64,000 nt of DNA from Oscillatoria princeps RMCB-10 (lineage in GTDB: Bacteria > Cyanobacteriota > Cyanobacteriia > Cyanobacteriales > Oscillatoriaceae): positions 1 to 64,000 of the forward strand of contig JAHHHT010000027.1 of assembly GCA_019359235.1 (NCBI GenBank). Direction: 5' to 3'. Positions within the stretch are counted from its first letter, which is position 1. Each line of letters starts with the position of its first letter. Positions 10,282 to 19,955 of this stretch are shown here, piece after piece. The position numbers and the translations under genes were made by a program. The notes beneath the pieces are model-generated. The model made no database searches, was not told the origin of the DNA, and worked only from the letters and a program-made list of their open reading frames with translations.

Positions 10282-10882
10282 GAGATTGCTCCCCGCTTGC
10301 TGAAAATCAGCGGGTGTCCCCGGGCCGGTATCCTCCGCCGATGCCGGCACGGGCATTACCGCGCACAGCGGCGCGTGCTTTGAGGGCAAGCGAGCGAGAG
10401 CGAGCGACGGCCTGTCTGGCAGCCATCCGGTCAGCGAGCCAGTGGATTGCCGGCGATCCCGCAGCGGGACGGCGCTTTTCCCCCCACCGGGCGTCCTGCG
10501 GCTCGGCGGTTGCGGCCTGACCTGTGATAGGCTGGAAACAGCCTTTGCTGCGAGCGCCGCCCCCGACCGGCTTCCCCGGAATATTCTCCGGGCCTCGGAT
10601 TCCCGGCCTGATTGAGAGCGCTAGTGCGGCAAAGATGCCGGTGCGCTGACCGAGGCTCTCGAACAGCCAAAGCAAGCTGCCGGTGGAAATGGCCTCAAGA
10701 GTGCGCTTCGATAGCCAAACTTCCCAAGGCGAATGCAGAAAGAAACACAGCGATAGCTCCCTCAAGTCTCTCTTTGTCCGCACCCTCGCCCGCGAGAAAC
10801 CCACCCCCCTTGACAGGGATGTTAGATTTGACTCAGTTATAGCGTTTCTCATATTAAGCTGAGGCGCATTACGCTGTGCGCT
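10282..10882. other. Intergenic region between the two sensory genes
   Basis: GC-rich sequence with an open frame on the minus strand (about 10307-10921). Its translation resembles no family and lacks a ribosome binding site. The region could be decayed 3' sequence of the PAS-GAF gene, but no kinase or GGDEF motif can be read in any frame. Confidence 0.5.
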
Positions 10883-11024
10883 ATCCTGGACACACCTTTG
10901 ATGCCGTAAGGCGTTGAGCACTGAGAGTGCGGATTTTCAAGACGGGATGGTAAATCCTGGACACACCTTTGATGCCGTAAGGCGTTGAGTACTGAGAGTG
11001 CGGATTTTCAAGACGGGATGGTAA
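10883..11024 (+). repeat. 71-bp tandem duplication spanning the start of the GGDEF-EAL gene
   Basis: Two copies (10883-10953 and 10954-11024) differ by a single base (gcact versus gtact). The second includes the ATG at 11018 used by the downstream gene. The first holds the same ATG (10947) but runs into TGA after 13 codons, because 71 is not a multiple of three. Confidence 0.95.
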
Positions 11025-13177
11025 ATCCTAAATCAGCAATTGAGCTGCGGGTTTTAATTGTCGAAGATTCAGAAGACGGCGCGCAACTGCTGCGGCGGGA
11101 ACTGGAGCGCGGCGGTTACGCGGTGAAGTTTGAGCGTGCCGGGACAGCACCGGCAATGAATGCTGCGCTCGACCGGCACAGCCCGGATCTTATCCTAGCG
11201 GACTGTCACTTGCCGCAGTTGAGCGCCCTAGAGGCATTAAAGGTCGTTCAGGAAAGAGGGCTGGACGTGCCCTTCATCATTGTGTCAGAGCCTCTCAGGG
11301 AGGAAGAAGCGATCGCCGCCATGAGAGCCGGTGCCGGCGATTACGTGCGCAAAGACAACCTGGCCAGACTCGTGCCCGCCGTTGAGCGGGAGCTGCGCTC
11401 GGCGGCTCTTCGGGAGCGCCGACTGTCTGCGGAGGAAGCGCTGCGGGCGTCTGAGCGCCAGCGGAGAGCCATCTTTGAGAGCGCCCCCGACGGGATGGCG
11501 ATTTTAAATGACCGGGGCGAGCACGTCAAGGTGAACCCAGCCGCCTGCGCCCTTTTCGGGCTGCCGGCGGAAGCGCTCCTGGGGCATTCTGCTGCCGACT
11601 TTTTAGCGCCAGGCAGCAATTTCGCAGAATTCTTGCAGACTTTGCAGGAAAAAGGGCAGGCCACCGGCGATCTGCGGCTGCAGCTTCCAGACGGTGCCGG
11701 CAGGGATGTCGAGTGCAGCGCAACGGCAAATTTTCTCCCGGGCTTGCATTTGGCGGTGCTGCGCGACATCACCGAGCGCAAGCAAGCTGAGGAGCAGCTG
11801 CTGTATAATGCTTTTTACGATCCGCTGACCGGTTTGCCCAACCGCGCTTGGTTCCTCAACTGCTTGGAGCGTTCCATCCGGCAGGCGAAACGCTCCGGTG
11901 GCTCTTTATTTGCCGTGCTGTTACTGGACTTAGACCGCTACCAGATTGTCAAGTACAGCTTCGGACACCTGGTTGGCGACCAGCTGCTGGTGGCCACGGC
12001 TCGCCGCGTCGGGGCGTGCCTGAGCGCCAAAGATATTATTGCCCGCTTCGGAGGGGACGAGTTCGCCATTCTGCTGGCAGATATCCGGGAAGTGGGGGAC
12101 GCCGAGGCTGTGGCTGAGCGCATCCACCAAGAGCTGGCGTGGCCTTTCCACTTCAATGAGTGCGAGCTGTTCACCTCTGCCAGCATCGGCATCGCCCCCA
12201 GCACCATCGGCTACGACCAGCCGGAGGACTTCCTGCGCGCCGCCGATACGGCCATGCATCACGCCAAGAAGCTGGGCGGATCCCGCTCTATTGTGTTTGA
12301 AACCGCGATGCACACCCGCGCCGTAGCGCTGCTGCAACTGGAAACCGACCTGCGGCGAGCCCTGGAACGCCACGAGTTGCGCCTGTACTACCAGCCGATT
12401 GTCTCTCTGAGCACCGGCAATATTGCCGGTTTCGAGGCGCTGGTGCGCTGGATTCACCCAGAACGGGGCTTTGTTTCCCCTACCGAGTTCATCTCTGTCG
12501 CGGAAGATACCGGGCTGATCGTACCCCTGGGAGCTTGGGTGCTGCGCGAAGCTTGCCGGCAGTTGCGCCAGTGGCAGGGGATTTCCCAGGCTCTCCGGGC
12601 TTCGGGCGCAAACCATCTCGAACCGCTGACCGTCAGCGTCAATCTTTCCGGCATCCAATTTGCCCAGCCCGGGCTGCTGGCACAGATTGACCAGATTCTG
12701 CACTCGACCGGCGCAACCCCTAGCGTTTTGAAGCTGGAAATCACCGAAACCGCGATTATGGAAGCCGCTGAATCCACCACAGAAAACCTGCTCCAGCAGC
12801 TGAAAGACCGGCAGATTCAGCTGTGCGTTGATGATTTTGGCACCGGCTACTCGTCTTTGAGCCGGTTGCAGCGCTTGCCCATTGATATCCTGAAGATTGA
12901 CCGGTCTTTCGTCACCCAGATGGGGGTTGAGGGTGCCTGCGCCCCCCTGGAGATTGTCCGCACTTGCGTCGCTTTGGCTCACAATCTGGGAATGAATGTG
13001 GTGGCGGAAGGGGTGGAAACCGCCGAGCAGCTGGCTCAACTGCGGGATCTGGGATGCGAGTATGGCCAGGGATATTTGTTTTCTAAGCCGGTGGATGCTG
13101 AGGCGGCTGAGGCGCTGATTGGCGTGTGTTTCAGTCCGGCTGTCGGGGTTGGATCGACCGAGCGGGCAAAACGTTAA
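11018..13177 (+). CDS. Receiver-PAS-GGDEF-EAL cyclic-di-GMP signalling protein
   Basis: A 719-residue cytoplasmic protein. The receiver domain (about 10-130) has LIVEDSEDG and a phospho-acceptor Asp62 (LILADCHLP). PAS follows at about 155-265, then GGDEF (about 275-430) with an intact FGGDEF near 344, then EAL (about 455-705) with FEALVRW, DDFGTGYSSL and EGVET motifs. Both cyclase and phosphodiesterase motifs are intact, so by family knowledge either activity is possible; EAL looks fully competent. The ATG at 11018 was preferred; a TTG at 10985 in the same frame is preceded by AAGG and would add 11 residues. Both lie in the duplicated 71-bp segment. The sensor upstream lacks an output and could be a partner. 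Confidence 0.93.
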   Translation: MVNPKSAIELRVLIVEDSEDGAQLLRRELERGGYAVKFERAGTAPAMNAALDRHSPDLILADCHLPQLSALEALKVVQERGLDVPFIIVSEPLREEEAIAAMRAGAGDYVRKDNLARLVPAVERELRSAALRERRLSAEEALRASERQRRAIFESAPDGMAILNDRGEHVKVNPAACALFGLPAEALLGHSAADFLAPGSNFAEFLQTLQEKGQATGDLRLQLPDGAGRDVECSATANFLPGLHLAVLRDITERKQAEEQLLYNAFYDPLTGLPNRAWFLNCLERSIRQAKRSGGSLFAVLLLDLDRYQIVKYSFGHLVGDQLLVATARRVGACLSAKDIIARFGGDEFAILLADIREVGDAEAVAERIHQELAWPFHFNECELFTSASIGIAPSTIGYDQPEDFLRAADTAMHHAKKLGGSRSIVFETAMHTRAVALLQLETDLRRALERHELRLYYQPIVSLSTGNIAGFEALVRWIHPERGFVSPTEFISVAEDTGLIVPLGAWVLREACRQLRQWQGISQALRASGANHLEPLTVSVNLSGIQFAQPGLLAQIDQILHSTGATPSVLKLEITETAIMEAAESTTENLLQQLKDRQIQLCVDDFGTGYSSLSRLQRLPIDILKIDRSFVTQMGVEGACAPLEIVRTCVALAHNLGMNVVAEGVETAEQLAQLRDLGCEYGQGYLFSKPVDAEAAEALIGVCFSPAVGVGSTERAKR

Positions 13178-13854
13178 TCCAGCCATTCCCCCCCTGTTTT
13201 CACGGGTATTGATGCCGGCGCTGCAACCGCTGGGCTATGCGTATTTAATTGGCATTTTAAAAGGCGATATAAAAACCGTAAATTCCTTTACCGCGTTCGC
13301 ATAGCCGCGCCGCTGGCAAATTAAATGCTCGGGCGCTTGTCAGGCAGATCGGCAGTAGATGGCTCGCTCTGGCAGCTGGGAAATATTGCCAGCTGCCGGT
13401 TTTCCTCATTCAGGCATTTACCTGGCCGAAATGTAACCTTTTATAAATTAGTTTCGGCAGGCTGCCAAATACTATAGCAATGGACAGTAAGTTTGGGACA
13501 GGGCATCTCACTTGCTAGTAGGGACAGGGAAGGACGCTGTCGCGTCCCGCAACGCTTACGGAGGGAACGCCTGTCCTACGTCCGCGCCCTAAGTGGCTAC
13601 TGCTATAATTTGGCAAATATATTATTATAGCTTATCTAATTTTTTCGGAAAAATTATTTGTTTAATAAACCGCCAAGACGCCTTAGACGCGCTTTCTCGG
13701 CTTCCCGCTTTCTTAGAGCGCCAAGGAAAGAAAAGAGAGAGGGGATATCACAAATTATTTAGAACTGCTGTAGCCCAATTTGGGATTTTAGATTTGGGAT
13801 TTTGTATTTAATATCGTGTCGGTTTGATTAGCCAACCCGACATGATATTAGTTA
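13178..13854. other. Intergenic region with a hairpin and a MITE
   Basis: No gene. A 9-bp perfect inverted repeat (GGCTATGCG at 13233-13241, CGCATAGCC at 13298-13306) follows the GGDEF-EAL gene, then a TATAGCAGT-family element, then AT-rich sequence with ATTTTAGATTTGGGA heptamer-like tracts. Confidence 0.6.
13473..13607. mobile_element. MITE-like element, TATAGCAGT family, copy 3
   Basis: The left arm starts TATAGCAATGGACAGTAAGT and the right arm ends CCCTAAGTGGCTACTGCTATA, its imperfect inverse. The 135-bp interior contains GTCGCGTCCCGCAACGC-type sequence and no ORF. Confidence 0.65.
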
Positions 13855-13954
13855 GGACTTACGCAGAAACCGGGTTTCTCAACCAGGAGTCAAGACTTTC
13901 AGCCCTCGTTCCAGAACCAGAAACCCGGTTTCTTTCATAGTTGTGCGTAAGTCC
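13855..13954. mobile_element. 100-bp MITE-like element with GGACTTACGCA ends
   Basis: Terminal inverted repeats GGACTTACGCA and TGCGTAAGTCC enclose two GAAACCGGGTTTC-type palindromes in opposite orientation, giving a nested hairpin. Coding sequence of an ABC ATPase resumes directly after the right end, so the element marks the truncation point of that gene. Confidence 0.75.
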
Positions 13955-14557
13955 CTTTAGTTAAAGATTTGTCAGTTTCAGTTGAAGCTGGTGAAAGCCT
14001 GCTGGTAGTGGGTGCGAGCGGTTGCGGCAAGAGTTCCCTGCTGCGAGCGCTCGCCGGCTTGTGGGACGCGGGCACCGGCACGCTCGGTGCGCCCAAAACT
14101 GGAGGAAATGCTGTTTTTGCCCCAGCGCCCCTAGATGATTTTGGGTTCTTTGCGCCACCAGCTGCTATACCCCAACACGAACCGCAATATTAAGGATGAG
14201 GAACTGCACCGGCTGTTGCGACAAGTCAATCTGGAAGACTTGCCGGCACGAGTCGGCGACTTTGATGCGGAGATAAAGTGGGACTCGGTTCTGTCACTGG
14301 GCGAGCAGCAGCGCCTCGCCTTCGCCCGAGTGCTGCGGTTGCAACCCCGCTACGCCATCTTGGATGAAGCCACGAGCGCCTTGGACATGAAAAACGAGCT
14401 GGATCTCTACCGGCTGCTGCAACAGACGGAAACTGCGTTCATCAGTGTGGGCCACCGGTCGAGTTTGTTGAAGTACCACCAGCAGGTGCTGGAACTCCTG
14501 GGGGATTCCACTTGGCGGCTCGTACCGGCTCACCAGTACAGGGCCAGTGCCGGTTAG
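13955..14557 (+). pseudogene. ABC transporter ATPase domain remnant (SbmA/BacA/ABCD-type), truncated and broken
   Basis: Only the nucleotide-binding domain remains. Walker A reads GASGCGKSS, the signature LSLGEQQRLAFARV, Walker B AILDEATSALD and the switch His SVGHRS. The family normally carries an N-terminal six-helix membrane domain, which is missing; coding homology begins right at the edge of the 100-bp inverted-repeat element. Two more lesions are visible. One extra base around 14082-14090 shifts the frame before LEEMLFLPQRP, and a TAG at 14132-14134 stands where the family has Tyr (PQRPYMILGS). A short frame restarting at the ATG at 14135 could still encode the last 140 residues, but it would lack Walker A and be non-functional. 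Confidence 0.85.
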
Positions 14558-14936
14558 CCGGCGGGGGCACAGCCGGCGCTTGACAAAGGCTCTTGGGCCA
14601 CCCGGCTAGAGGTTGTCCCAACCTCCCCTGTCAGGGGAGCTCTTTATATATATAGTTGAGCTTCTCCGCAGGCTGCTGGGGCAGCTTTTGGGCTAAAGCC
14701 CAACTGCGAACTTTTTTGGGCTGAAGCCCAACTACGAACCTTTTTGGGCTAAAGCCCAACTGCGAACTTTTGGGCTAAAGCCCAACTACGAACTTTTGGG
14801 CTAAAGCCCAACTACGAACTTTGGGGCTAAAGCCCAACTACGAACTTTGGGGCTAAAGCCCAACTGCTCTCGGCTGACCGGCAGGTGGTTAAGAAGTGCA
14901 AAAATAAAGGGCGAACCTCTCGACTGGCTAGTAACC
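14558..14936. other. Intergenic region carrying the GGGCTAAAGCCC array
   Basis: Apart from the palindrome array (14688-14864) no gene or promoter is recognised. The array runs almost into the ABC-2 permease coding region. Confidence 0.6.
14688..14864. repeat. Seven-copy palindromic array TTGGGCTAAAGCCCAA
   Basis: Seven copies of a short palindrome (GGGCTAAAGCCC, one with GGGCTGAAGCCC) alternate with 10-14 bp spacers of the form CTACGAACTTT. A lone copy occurs at about 34017-34032. Spacers are not unique, so this is not a CRISPR array. Confidence 0.9.
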
Positions 14937-15767
14937 GTGACCTCCGATCTGTTGCTTCGCTCCGACAAAACTGCTGAAATATCCCAGCTTCAGACGATTT
15001 GGGCGGACAGCCTCACCGTTTTTTGGGGGGAGTGGCTGGATCTGCGCGTCCGGATTGTCCAAGTGGCGTCGGCTGGGTTGGTGTCTCCGCTGATCTACAT
15101 TCTGGCCTTTGGCTTGGGGCTGGGCAGTTCTATTAAGTCCGGTGCGGGAATGAGTGGGGCATACGGCAGCTATTTGGAATTTATGCTTCCGGGGATGGCG
15201 GCGCTGTCCTCGATGACGATTTGCTTCGCCGGGACGACGTTTTCTCTTTGTGGGGAGCGGCTTTTCACCAAGACGTTTGAGGAGATGCTGCTGCTGCCGG
15301 TGCACCCGCTGGCGCTGTACCTGGGTAAAATGCTGGCGGGGATTGTGCGCGGGCTGATGACTTCGGGGTCGGTGATCCTGGTGGCCATTGCCTTCACCGG
15401 CAAGCTCTGGTCTTTTCTCAACCCGCTGTTCCTGCTGGTGCTGGCGCTCAATTGCGCGGTGTTTTCTGGGTTGGGGGTGATTGTGGGGTTGAGGGTGCGC
15501 TCGCTAGAAAGTGTGGGCCTGTACAATAATTTTTTGATTGTCCCGATGTCTTTTCTGGGCGGCACGTTTTTTGACCCCACTGCCCTGCCGGTGGCCATCA
15601 AGGCGGTGGTTTACCTGCTGCCGCTGACGTATACGAGTATGGGGTTGCGCTCAGCGGCGTATTTGCCCCTGTCCCAGTTTCCCTGGTATGCTGTGCCGGT
15701 GCTGTTTGCCGTGGCGGTCGCCCTTGGCGCTGCCGGTGCTCGCCAGTTCGCTCGCCTGCAGGACTGA
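14937..15767 (+). CDS. ABC-2 type transporter permease
   Basis: A membrane subunit of an ABC exporter, six predicted transmembrane segments: about residues 40-60, 75-95, 125-150, 155-180, 190-210 and 245-265 counted from the GTG. The N-terminal amphipathic stretch (FWGEWLDLRVRIVQVASAGL) and the motif FLGGTFFDPTALP are typical of the NodJ/DrrB group that exports polysaccharide, lipid or drug substrates. The frame stays open upstream to 14847, but that part is the palindrome array, so the GTG at 14937 was chosen; the start is uncertain. No intact ATPase partner gene is adjacent. The ATPase remnant upstream belongs to a different, fused ABC type, so the partner must be elsewhere. Confidence 0.85.
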   Translation: MTSDLLLRSDKTAEISQLQTIWADSLTVFWGEWLDLRVRIVQVASAGLVSPLIYILAFGLGLGSSIKSGAGMSGAYGSYLEFMLPGMAALSSMTICFAGTTFSLCGERLFTKTFEEMLLLPVHPLALYLGKMLAGIVRGLMTSGSVILVAIAFTGKLWSFLNPLFLLVLALNCAVFSGLGVIVGLRVRSLESVGLYNNFLIVPMSFLGGTFFDPTALPVAIKAVVYLLPLTYTSMGLRSAAYLPLSQFPWYAVPVLFAVAVALGAAGARQFARLQD

Positions 15768-16428
15768 GCGGCGACCGGCGGCGAGGCATATAGGCCATAT
15801 AAAGAGAGTCAGGGTGTGCCGGTTTGGCGAGCGCGTGTTTATTAACATAAATTTGCGCAAATGTCAAGAAAGCCGGCGCTTTAGGGGGGAAGAGGGGAGA
15901 GCCGGCAGAACCGAGTGTGCCGGCGTTCCCAGGCAAAATCCCATGCGAGCGTGCGAGCTTGCCCAACTCCGTAAAGAGGGTATAGAGGTTACGCTGTCAA
16001 CTGCCTGGGGAATAAATCAGTTGCGGAACGCGGCGGCTGATTTTACCAAAGCGAGATTAAATTTTTTGTTAAGGAACGTTGCCGCTGCGTGGTATATTTC
16101 TGGAGGAGCTTGCGCACGGGTGTGTGCCGGACAGCTGCCAGCTGTCAGGGTGGACTTACTCGTGCCGGCAAGCGCTTCTAAGCGCGAGCCTCTTTCCTTC
16201 AGACGGCAGCAGCCGGCTGAACTATCAAGGAAATGAGGCAAAGATTATACTCCTTGCCCGGCGCACGGTGGGAGTGAGGGCCTGGTGCTGTGCCCGGGAA
16301 AGGTCGGTTTTTCCGATTTTTCCGAAGGATTTTGTCTGGTTTTAGCAAATCAGACGAATTTCCGCAACATAAAGGCTGCAGCTCGGCACGAGCACGCGGC
16401 CAATCCCCTAGACTTGTTTCTGGGCTCT
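15768..16428. other. Region upstream of the ATP synthase operon
   Basis: No gene recognised. The atp operon promoter probably lies here; an AT-rich stretch near 16040-16075 is a candidate but no clear -35/-10 pair can be defended. Confidence 0.5.
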
Positions 16429-16872
16429 GTGACCTTGCCAGACGAAACTCTCGAACCCACACCGACTCCAGGAGACACTCCTGAGTCGAGCTCTCTATCC
16501 TCAGAACCGGATGCCTCAATGCAAGAGTTCTACCGCCTCCGACAGGAGCTGCTGGTCGTGACTCTGGCACTGACGGGGATTGTCTTCATTTCTGTTTGGA
16601 TTGTCTACTCCCTCAATATTGCTCTGAATTATTTGATCGGAGCGTGCACAGGTGTGGTTTACTTGAGAATGTTGGCGAAGGACGTTGAGCGCCTTGGCAG
16701 ACAAAAGGAGCGTCTGAGCAAGACGCGGTTTGCGATCTTCATTGGGTTGATTATAGTGGCAACCCAGTGGAATCAGCTCCAGATATTGCCCATTTTTCTG
16801 GGATTTCTGACATATAAAGCCGCGCTCATCGTTTACGTGTTGCGAACAGTCCTCGCACCTGACCCTAAATAA
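16429..16872 (+). CDS. atpI: ATP synthase protein I
   Basis: First gene of the atp operon (called atp1 in cyanobacteria). From the GTG the protein is 147 residues: a Pro/Thr/Ser-rich tail ([12 protein letters not shown]), then four hydrophobic segments between about residues 40 and 140, with the conserved cyanobacterial stretches [17 protein letters not shown] and LLKD-like [10 protein letters not shown]. AtpI is known to aid assembly of the c-ring and is not needed for catalysis. The frame is open upstream to 16285, but that sequence looks non-coding; the ATG at 16519 is an alternative start. atpB follows after 60 bases. Confidence 0.85.
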   Translation: MTLPDETLEPTPTPGDTPESSSLSSEPDASMQEFYRLRQELLVVTLALTGIVFISVWIVYSLNIALNYLIGACTGVVYLRMLAKDVERLGRQKERLSKTRFAIFIGLIIVATQWNQLQILPIFLGFLTYKAALIVYVLRTVLAPDPK

Positions 16873-16932
16873 GTCAGGCAACCTGTCAATCCTCCAACTC
16901 CACTTCGGGCAGGTGTTGCCTCCTGAATCGAC

Positions 16933-17685
16933 ATGCTGGACGTTTTAACCACCTTTAACTCTCTACCCCTCGCCAAATTGGAAGTGGGCCAGCATTTTTA
17001 CTGGCAGATCGGCAATCTGAAACTGCACGGACAGGTGTTTCTCACCTCCTGGTTTGTGATTGGCGTGCTGGTGATAGCGTCTCTTGCAGCCACTCGGAAC
17101 GTACAGCGGATTCCCAGTGGGATGCAAAACTTTATGGAGTACGCCCTGGAATTTATCCGGGATCTGGCCAAAAACCAGATTGGCGAGAAAGAGTACCGTC
17201 CCTGGGTGCCGTTTGTTGGCACATTGTTTCTGTTCATCTTCGTGTCCAATTGGTCGGGTGCCTTGGTTCCCTGGAAGCTGCTCCACCTGCCTGAAGGTGA
17301 GCTAGCTGCGCCCACCAACGACATCAACACCACAGTGGCGCTGGCCCTGCTGACTTCGCTGGCCTACTTCTACGCCGGCTTCAGCAAGCGCGGCTTGGAG
17401 TATTTTGCCAAGTACGTGCAGCCGACGCCCATTCTTTTGCCGATCAACATTCTGGAAGATTTTACCAAGCCCCTCTCCCTGAGTTTCCGTCTATTTGGCA
17501 ACATTTTGGCGGATGAGCTGGTGGTGGCGGTGCTGGTGCTGCTGGTTCCCCTGTTCGTACCCTTGCCGGTGATGGTGTTGGGCTTGTTTACCAGTGCCAT
17601 TCAGGCGCTGATTTTTGCCACCCTGGCATCAGCCTACATTCACGAGGCAATGGAGGGGCATGGTGGCGAAGAGCATCATGAGTGA
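16933..17685 (+). CDS. atpB: ATP synthase F0 subunit a
   Basis: The 250-residue stator subunit forms the proton half-channels against the c-ring in the thylakoid membrane (cyanobacterial name atpI). Five to six transmembrane segments are visible. The essential Arg is in the conserved helix with [18 protein letters not shown] (about 175-195), and the last helix has the expected [18 protein letters not shown]. Length and the ending HEAMEGH match cyanobacterial and chloroplast homologues. Confidence 0.97.
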   Translation: MLDVLTTFNSLPLAKLEVGQHFYWQIGNLKLHGQVFLTSWFVIGVLVIASLAATRNVQRIPSGMQNFMEYALEFIRDLAKNQIGEKEYRPWVPFVGTLFLFIFVSNWSGALVPWKLLHLPEGELAAPTNDINTTVALALLTSLAYFYAGFSKRGLEYFAKYVQPTPILLPINILEDFTKPLSLSFRLFGNILADELVVAVLVLLVPLFVPLPVMVLGLFTSAIQALIFATLASAYIHEAMEGHGGEEHHE

Positions 17686-17792
17686 TTTCGCACTCAGATG
17701 ATAAAATGTAGGATTTTAGAGGCTCGGATTGGGGATTTTGTATGAAATCTAAAATCGAGAATCTAAAGCCTGAAAGCGCGTTGTGTAGTTAG

Positions 17793-18071
<279 letters not shown>

Positions 18072-18159
18072 GAGAGCCAGTCTGGGGAGAGGCGCGATAT
18101 GCCCGCGTCTCTCCCTGATGCCCGGGCGTGAATTTTAGATTTTGGATTTTGGGTGGTGA

Positions 18160-18212
18160 ATTATATCATAAATCTGAAATCTAAAATCTAAAATCTAAAA
18201 TCTAAAATCGGT
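18160..18212. repeat. Heptamer repeat CTAAAAT between atpE and atpF'
   Basis: At least four consecutive CTAAAAT-type heptamers, preceded by the inverse sequence TTAGATTTTGGATTTTGGG near 18135. Similar tracts occur at about 17728-17775, 19914-19945, 43548-43562, 54357-54395 and 60172-60206. Confidence 0.8.
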
Positions 18213-18221
18213 TGAGTTGCT

Positions 18222-18710
18222 ATGACACACTGGACGATTCTACTAGCCGCTGAAACTGCTGCTAAAGAGGGGGGGCTGTTCGACCTGGATGCCACCCTGC
18301 CTCTGATGGCGGTGCAGTTTTTAGTTTTGGCAGCCATCCTGAACGCCATCTTTTACAAACCGCTGACCAAAGTGTTCGATGAGCGGGACGAGTACATCCG
18401 CAACAATCAAAAAGAAGCTCGCGAGCGCCTGTCCAAAGCGCAGATGCTGGCTCAGGAATACGAGCAGAAGCGCGGGGAAGCGCTGCGGGAGTCTCAGGCC
18501 ATAGTGGCCCAAGCTCAGGCGGACGCCCAGAAGATCGCTGGTGAGCAGATTGCCCAAGCTCAAAAAGAAGCCCAGCAAGCGCGAGAGCAGACTCAGAAAG
18601 AGATAGACCAGCAAAAACAGGAAGCCTTGCGCTCGCTGGAGCTGCAGGTAGACACCCTATCTCGCCAGATCCTGGAAAAACTTCTCGGGCCTGAGTTAGT
18701 CAACCGCTAG
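18222..18710 (+). CDS. atpF': ATP synthase F0 subunit b'
   Basis: The second, divergent b subunit found only in photosynthetic organisms (atpG in cyanobacterial naming). In 162 residues there is one membrane helix (about 28-48, [18 protein letters not shown]), then a long charged coiled coil rich in Gln/Glu/Lys to the end. It pairs with b to form the heterodimeric peripheral stalk. Confidence 0.95.
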   Translation: MTHWTILLAAETAAKEGGLFDLDATLPLMAVQFLVLAAILNAIFYKPLTKVFDERDEYIRNNQKEARERLSKAQMLAQEYEQKRGEALRESQAIVAQAQADAQKIAGEQIAQAQKEAQQAREQTQKEIDQQKQEALRSLELQVDTLSRQILEKLLGPELVNR

Positions 18711-18768
18711 ACTTCGGAATTATTCTAGCTGCGGGCTGAGGGCAAGTGAACACAGTTAGGGGTAGCTT

Positions 18769-19308
18769 ATGATGGGGATTTTTTTACTGGCGAGTGAAGT
18801 AGAGGCTGAGGTGGTCGAACACGGTTTCGGTCTGAATACAGACATCTTAGAAACCAATGTGATCAACCTCGTGATTATTATTGGGGTGCTGTTTTATTTC
18901 GGGCGCGGTTTTTTGGGGAATGTCCTGAGCGAACGGCGCAACAGCATCGCCACAGCGATTAAAGAAGCTGAGCAGCGCAAGAAAGATGCGGAGGCAGCAC
19001 TTTCTCAAGCGCAGCAAAAGCTGGCTCAAGCCCAAGCCGAGGCGCAACAAATCCGGGCGGCTGCCGAAGAACGCGCCAAGCAAGCCAGAGAGGCGATTTT
19101 GGCTCAGGGAGCGAAAGATTTGGAGCGCTTGAGAGCGGAAGCTGCTAGGGATATCGAATCCGAACAAGAGCGGGTGATCAAAGAACTCCGCCAGCGCTTG
19201 GCTGCGATGGCGCTGCAGCAAGTGGAATCCCAGTTGCAGGCTCGCTTGGACGATTACGCTCAGAACCAATTAGTTGACCGCAGCATTGCGCTGCTTGGAG
19301 GGCGCTGA
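18769..19308 (+). CDS. atpF: ATP synthase F0 subunit b
   Basis: 179 residues. An N-terminal membrane helix (about 28-48, [21 protein letters not shown]) is followed by the conserved NVLSERR turn and a long coiled coil. Two successive ATG codons open the gene. The stop codon shares one base with the atpH start (TGATG), so translation is probably coupled. Confidence 0.96.
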   Translation: MMGIFLLASEVEAEVVEHGFGLNTDILETNVINLVIIIGVLFYFGRGFLGNVLSERRNSIATAIKEAEQRKKDAEAALSQAQQKLAQAQAEAQQIRAAAEERAKQAREAILAQGAKDLERLRAEAARDIESEQERVIKELRQRLAAMALQQVESQLQARLDDYAQNQLVDRSIALLGGR

Positions 19309-19862
19309 TGAAAGGCAGCAGTCTTGTAACTTCTGAAATTGCAGAGCCTTACGCCCAAGCCTTGATGTCCGTGGCGCAATCGAGCAACATCACGGAGCAA
19401 GTTGGGGATGACGTGCGTTCCTTGCTGAGTTTGCTGGAAAACTCCGAGGAACTGCGCCTGTTTCTGGCCAATCCGTTTGTTGGTGATGCGGACAAGAAGG
19501 GGGTGCTGCAGCGGATTGCCGGTGAGCTTCACGCTTACACGCGCAACTTTTTGATGCTGCTGGTAGATCGCCGCCGCGTCATCTTTTTAGAAGCGATTGG
19601 GCAAGAGTACCTATCACTTTTGCGCAAGCTAAACCAGACCGTCTTGGCGGAAGTGACGTCTGCTGTGCCGCTCAGTGAGGGCCAGCAGCAAGCGGTTCGC
19701 GAAAAGGTACAAGGGATGACCGGCGCACGTTCGGTGGAGCTCCAGACCCAAATCGACCGCGATTTAATTGGGGGTGTCATCATTAAAGTGGGCTCCCAAA
19801 TCATTGATGCCAGTTTGCGGGGACAGCTGCGCCGGATTGGCATCCGCCTGGGTGCGGAGTGA
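19308..19862 (+). CDS. atpH: ATP synthase F1 subunit delta
   Basis: 184 residues (atpD in cyanobacterial naming). It caps the catalytic head and joins it to the b/b' stalk. The OSCP-type N-terminal helices ([15 protein letters not shown]) and the C-terminal [20 protein letters not shown] signature are intact. It overlaps atpF by one base. Normally atpA follows within a few dozen bases; here a Uma2 gene intervenes. Confidence 0.96.
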   Translation: MKGSSLVTSEIAEPYAQALMSVAQSSNITEQVGDDVRSLLSLLENSEELRLFLANPFVGDADKKGVLQRIAGELHAYTRNFLMLLVDRRRVIFLEAIGQEYLSLLRKLNQTVLAEVTSAVPLSEGQQQAVREKVQGMTGARSVELQTQIDRDLIGGVIIKVGSQIIDASLRGQLRRIGIRLGAE

Positions 19863-19955
19863 GTCAATTTGGGATTTGGAATGCCTGGGTTTTGGACTGA
19901 GAGTTGACTCGTCAATCCAAAATCCAAAATCTGAAATCTAAAATTGGTGAGGGCC

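Noticed and set aside
10307..10921. 204-codon minus-strand frame between the two sensory genes
   Set aside because: No ribosome binding site, no recognisable motif, Arg-rich; probably chance openness in GC-rich DNA.
11930..13186. 418-codon frame antisense to the GGDEF-EAL gene
   Set aside because: Opposite intact catalytic motifs, no family similarity and no start signals.
14688..14864. GGGCTAAAGCCC repeats with spacers as a mini-CRISPR
   Set aside because: The repeat is only 12-16 bp and the spacers are 10-14 bp and nearly identical to one another.
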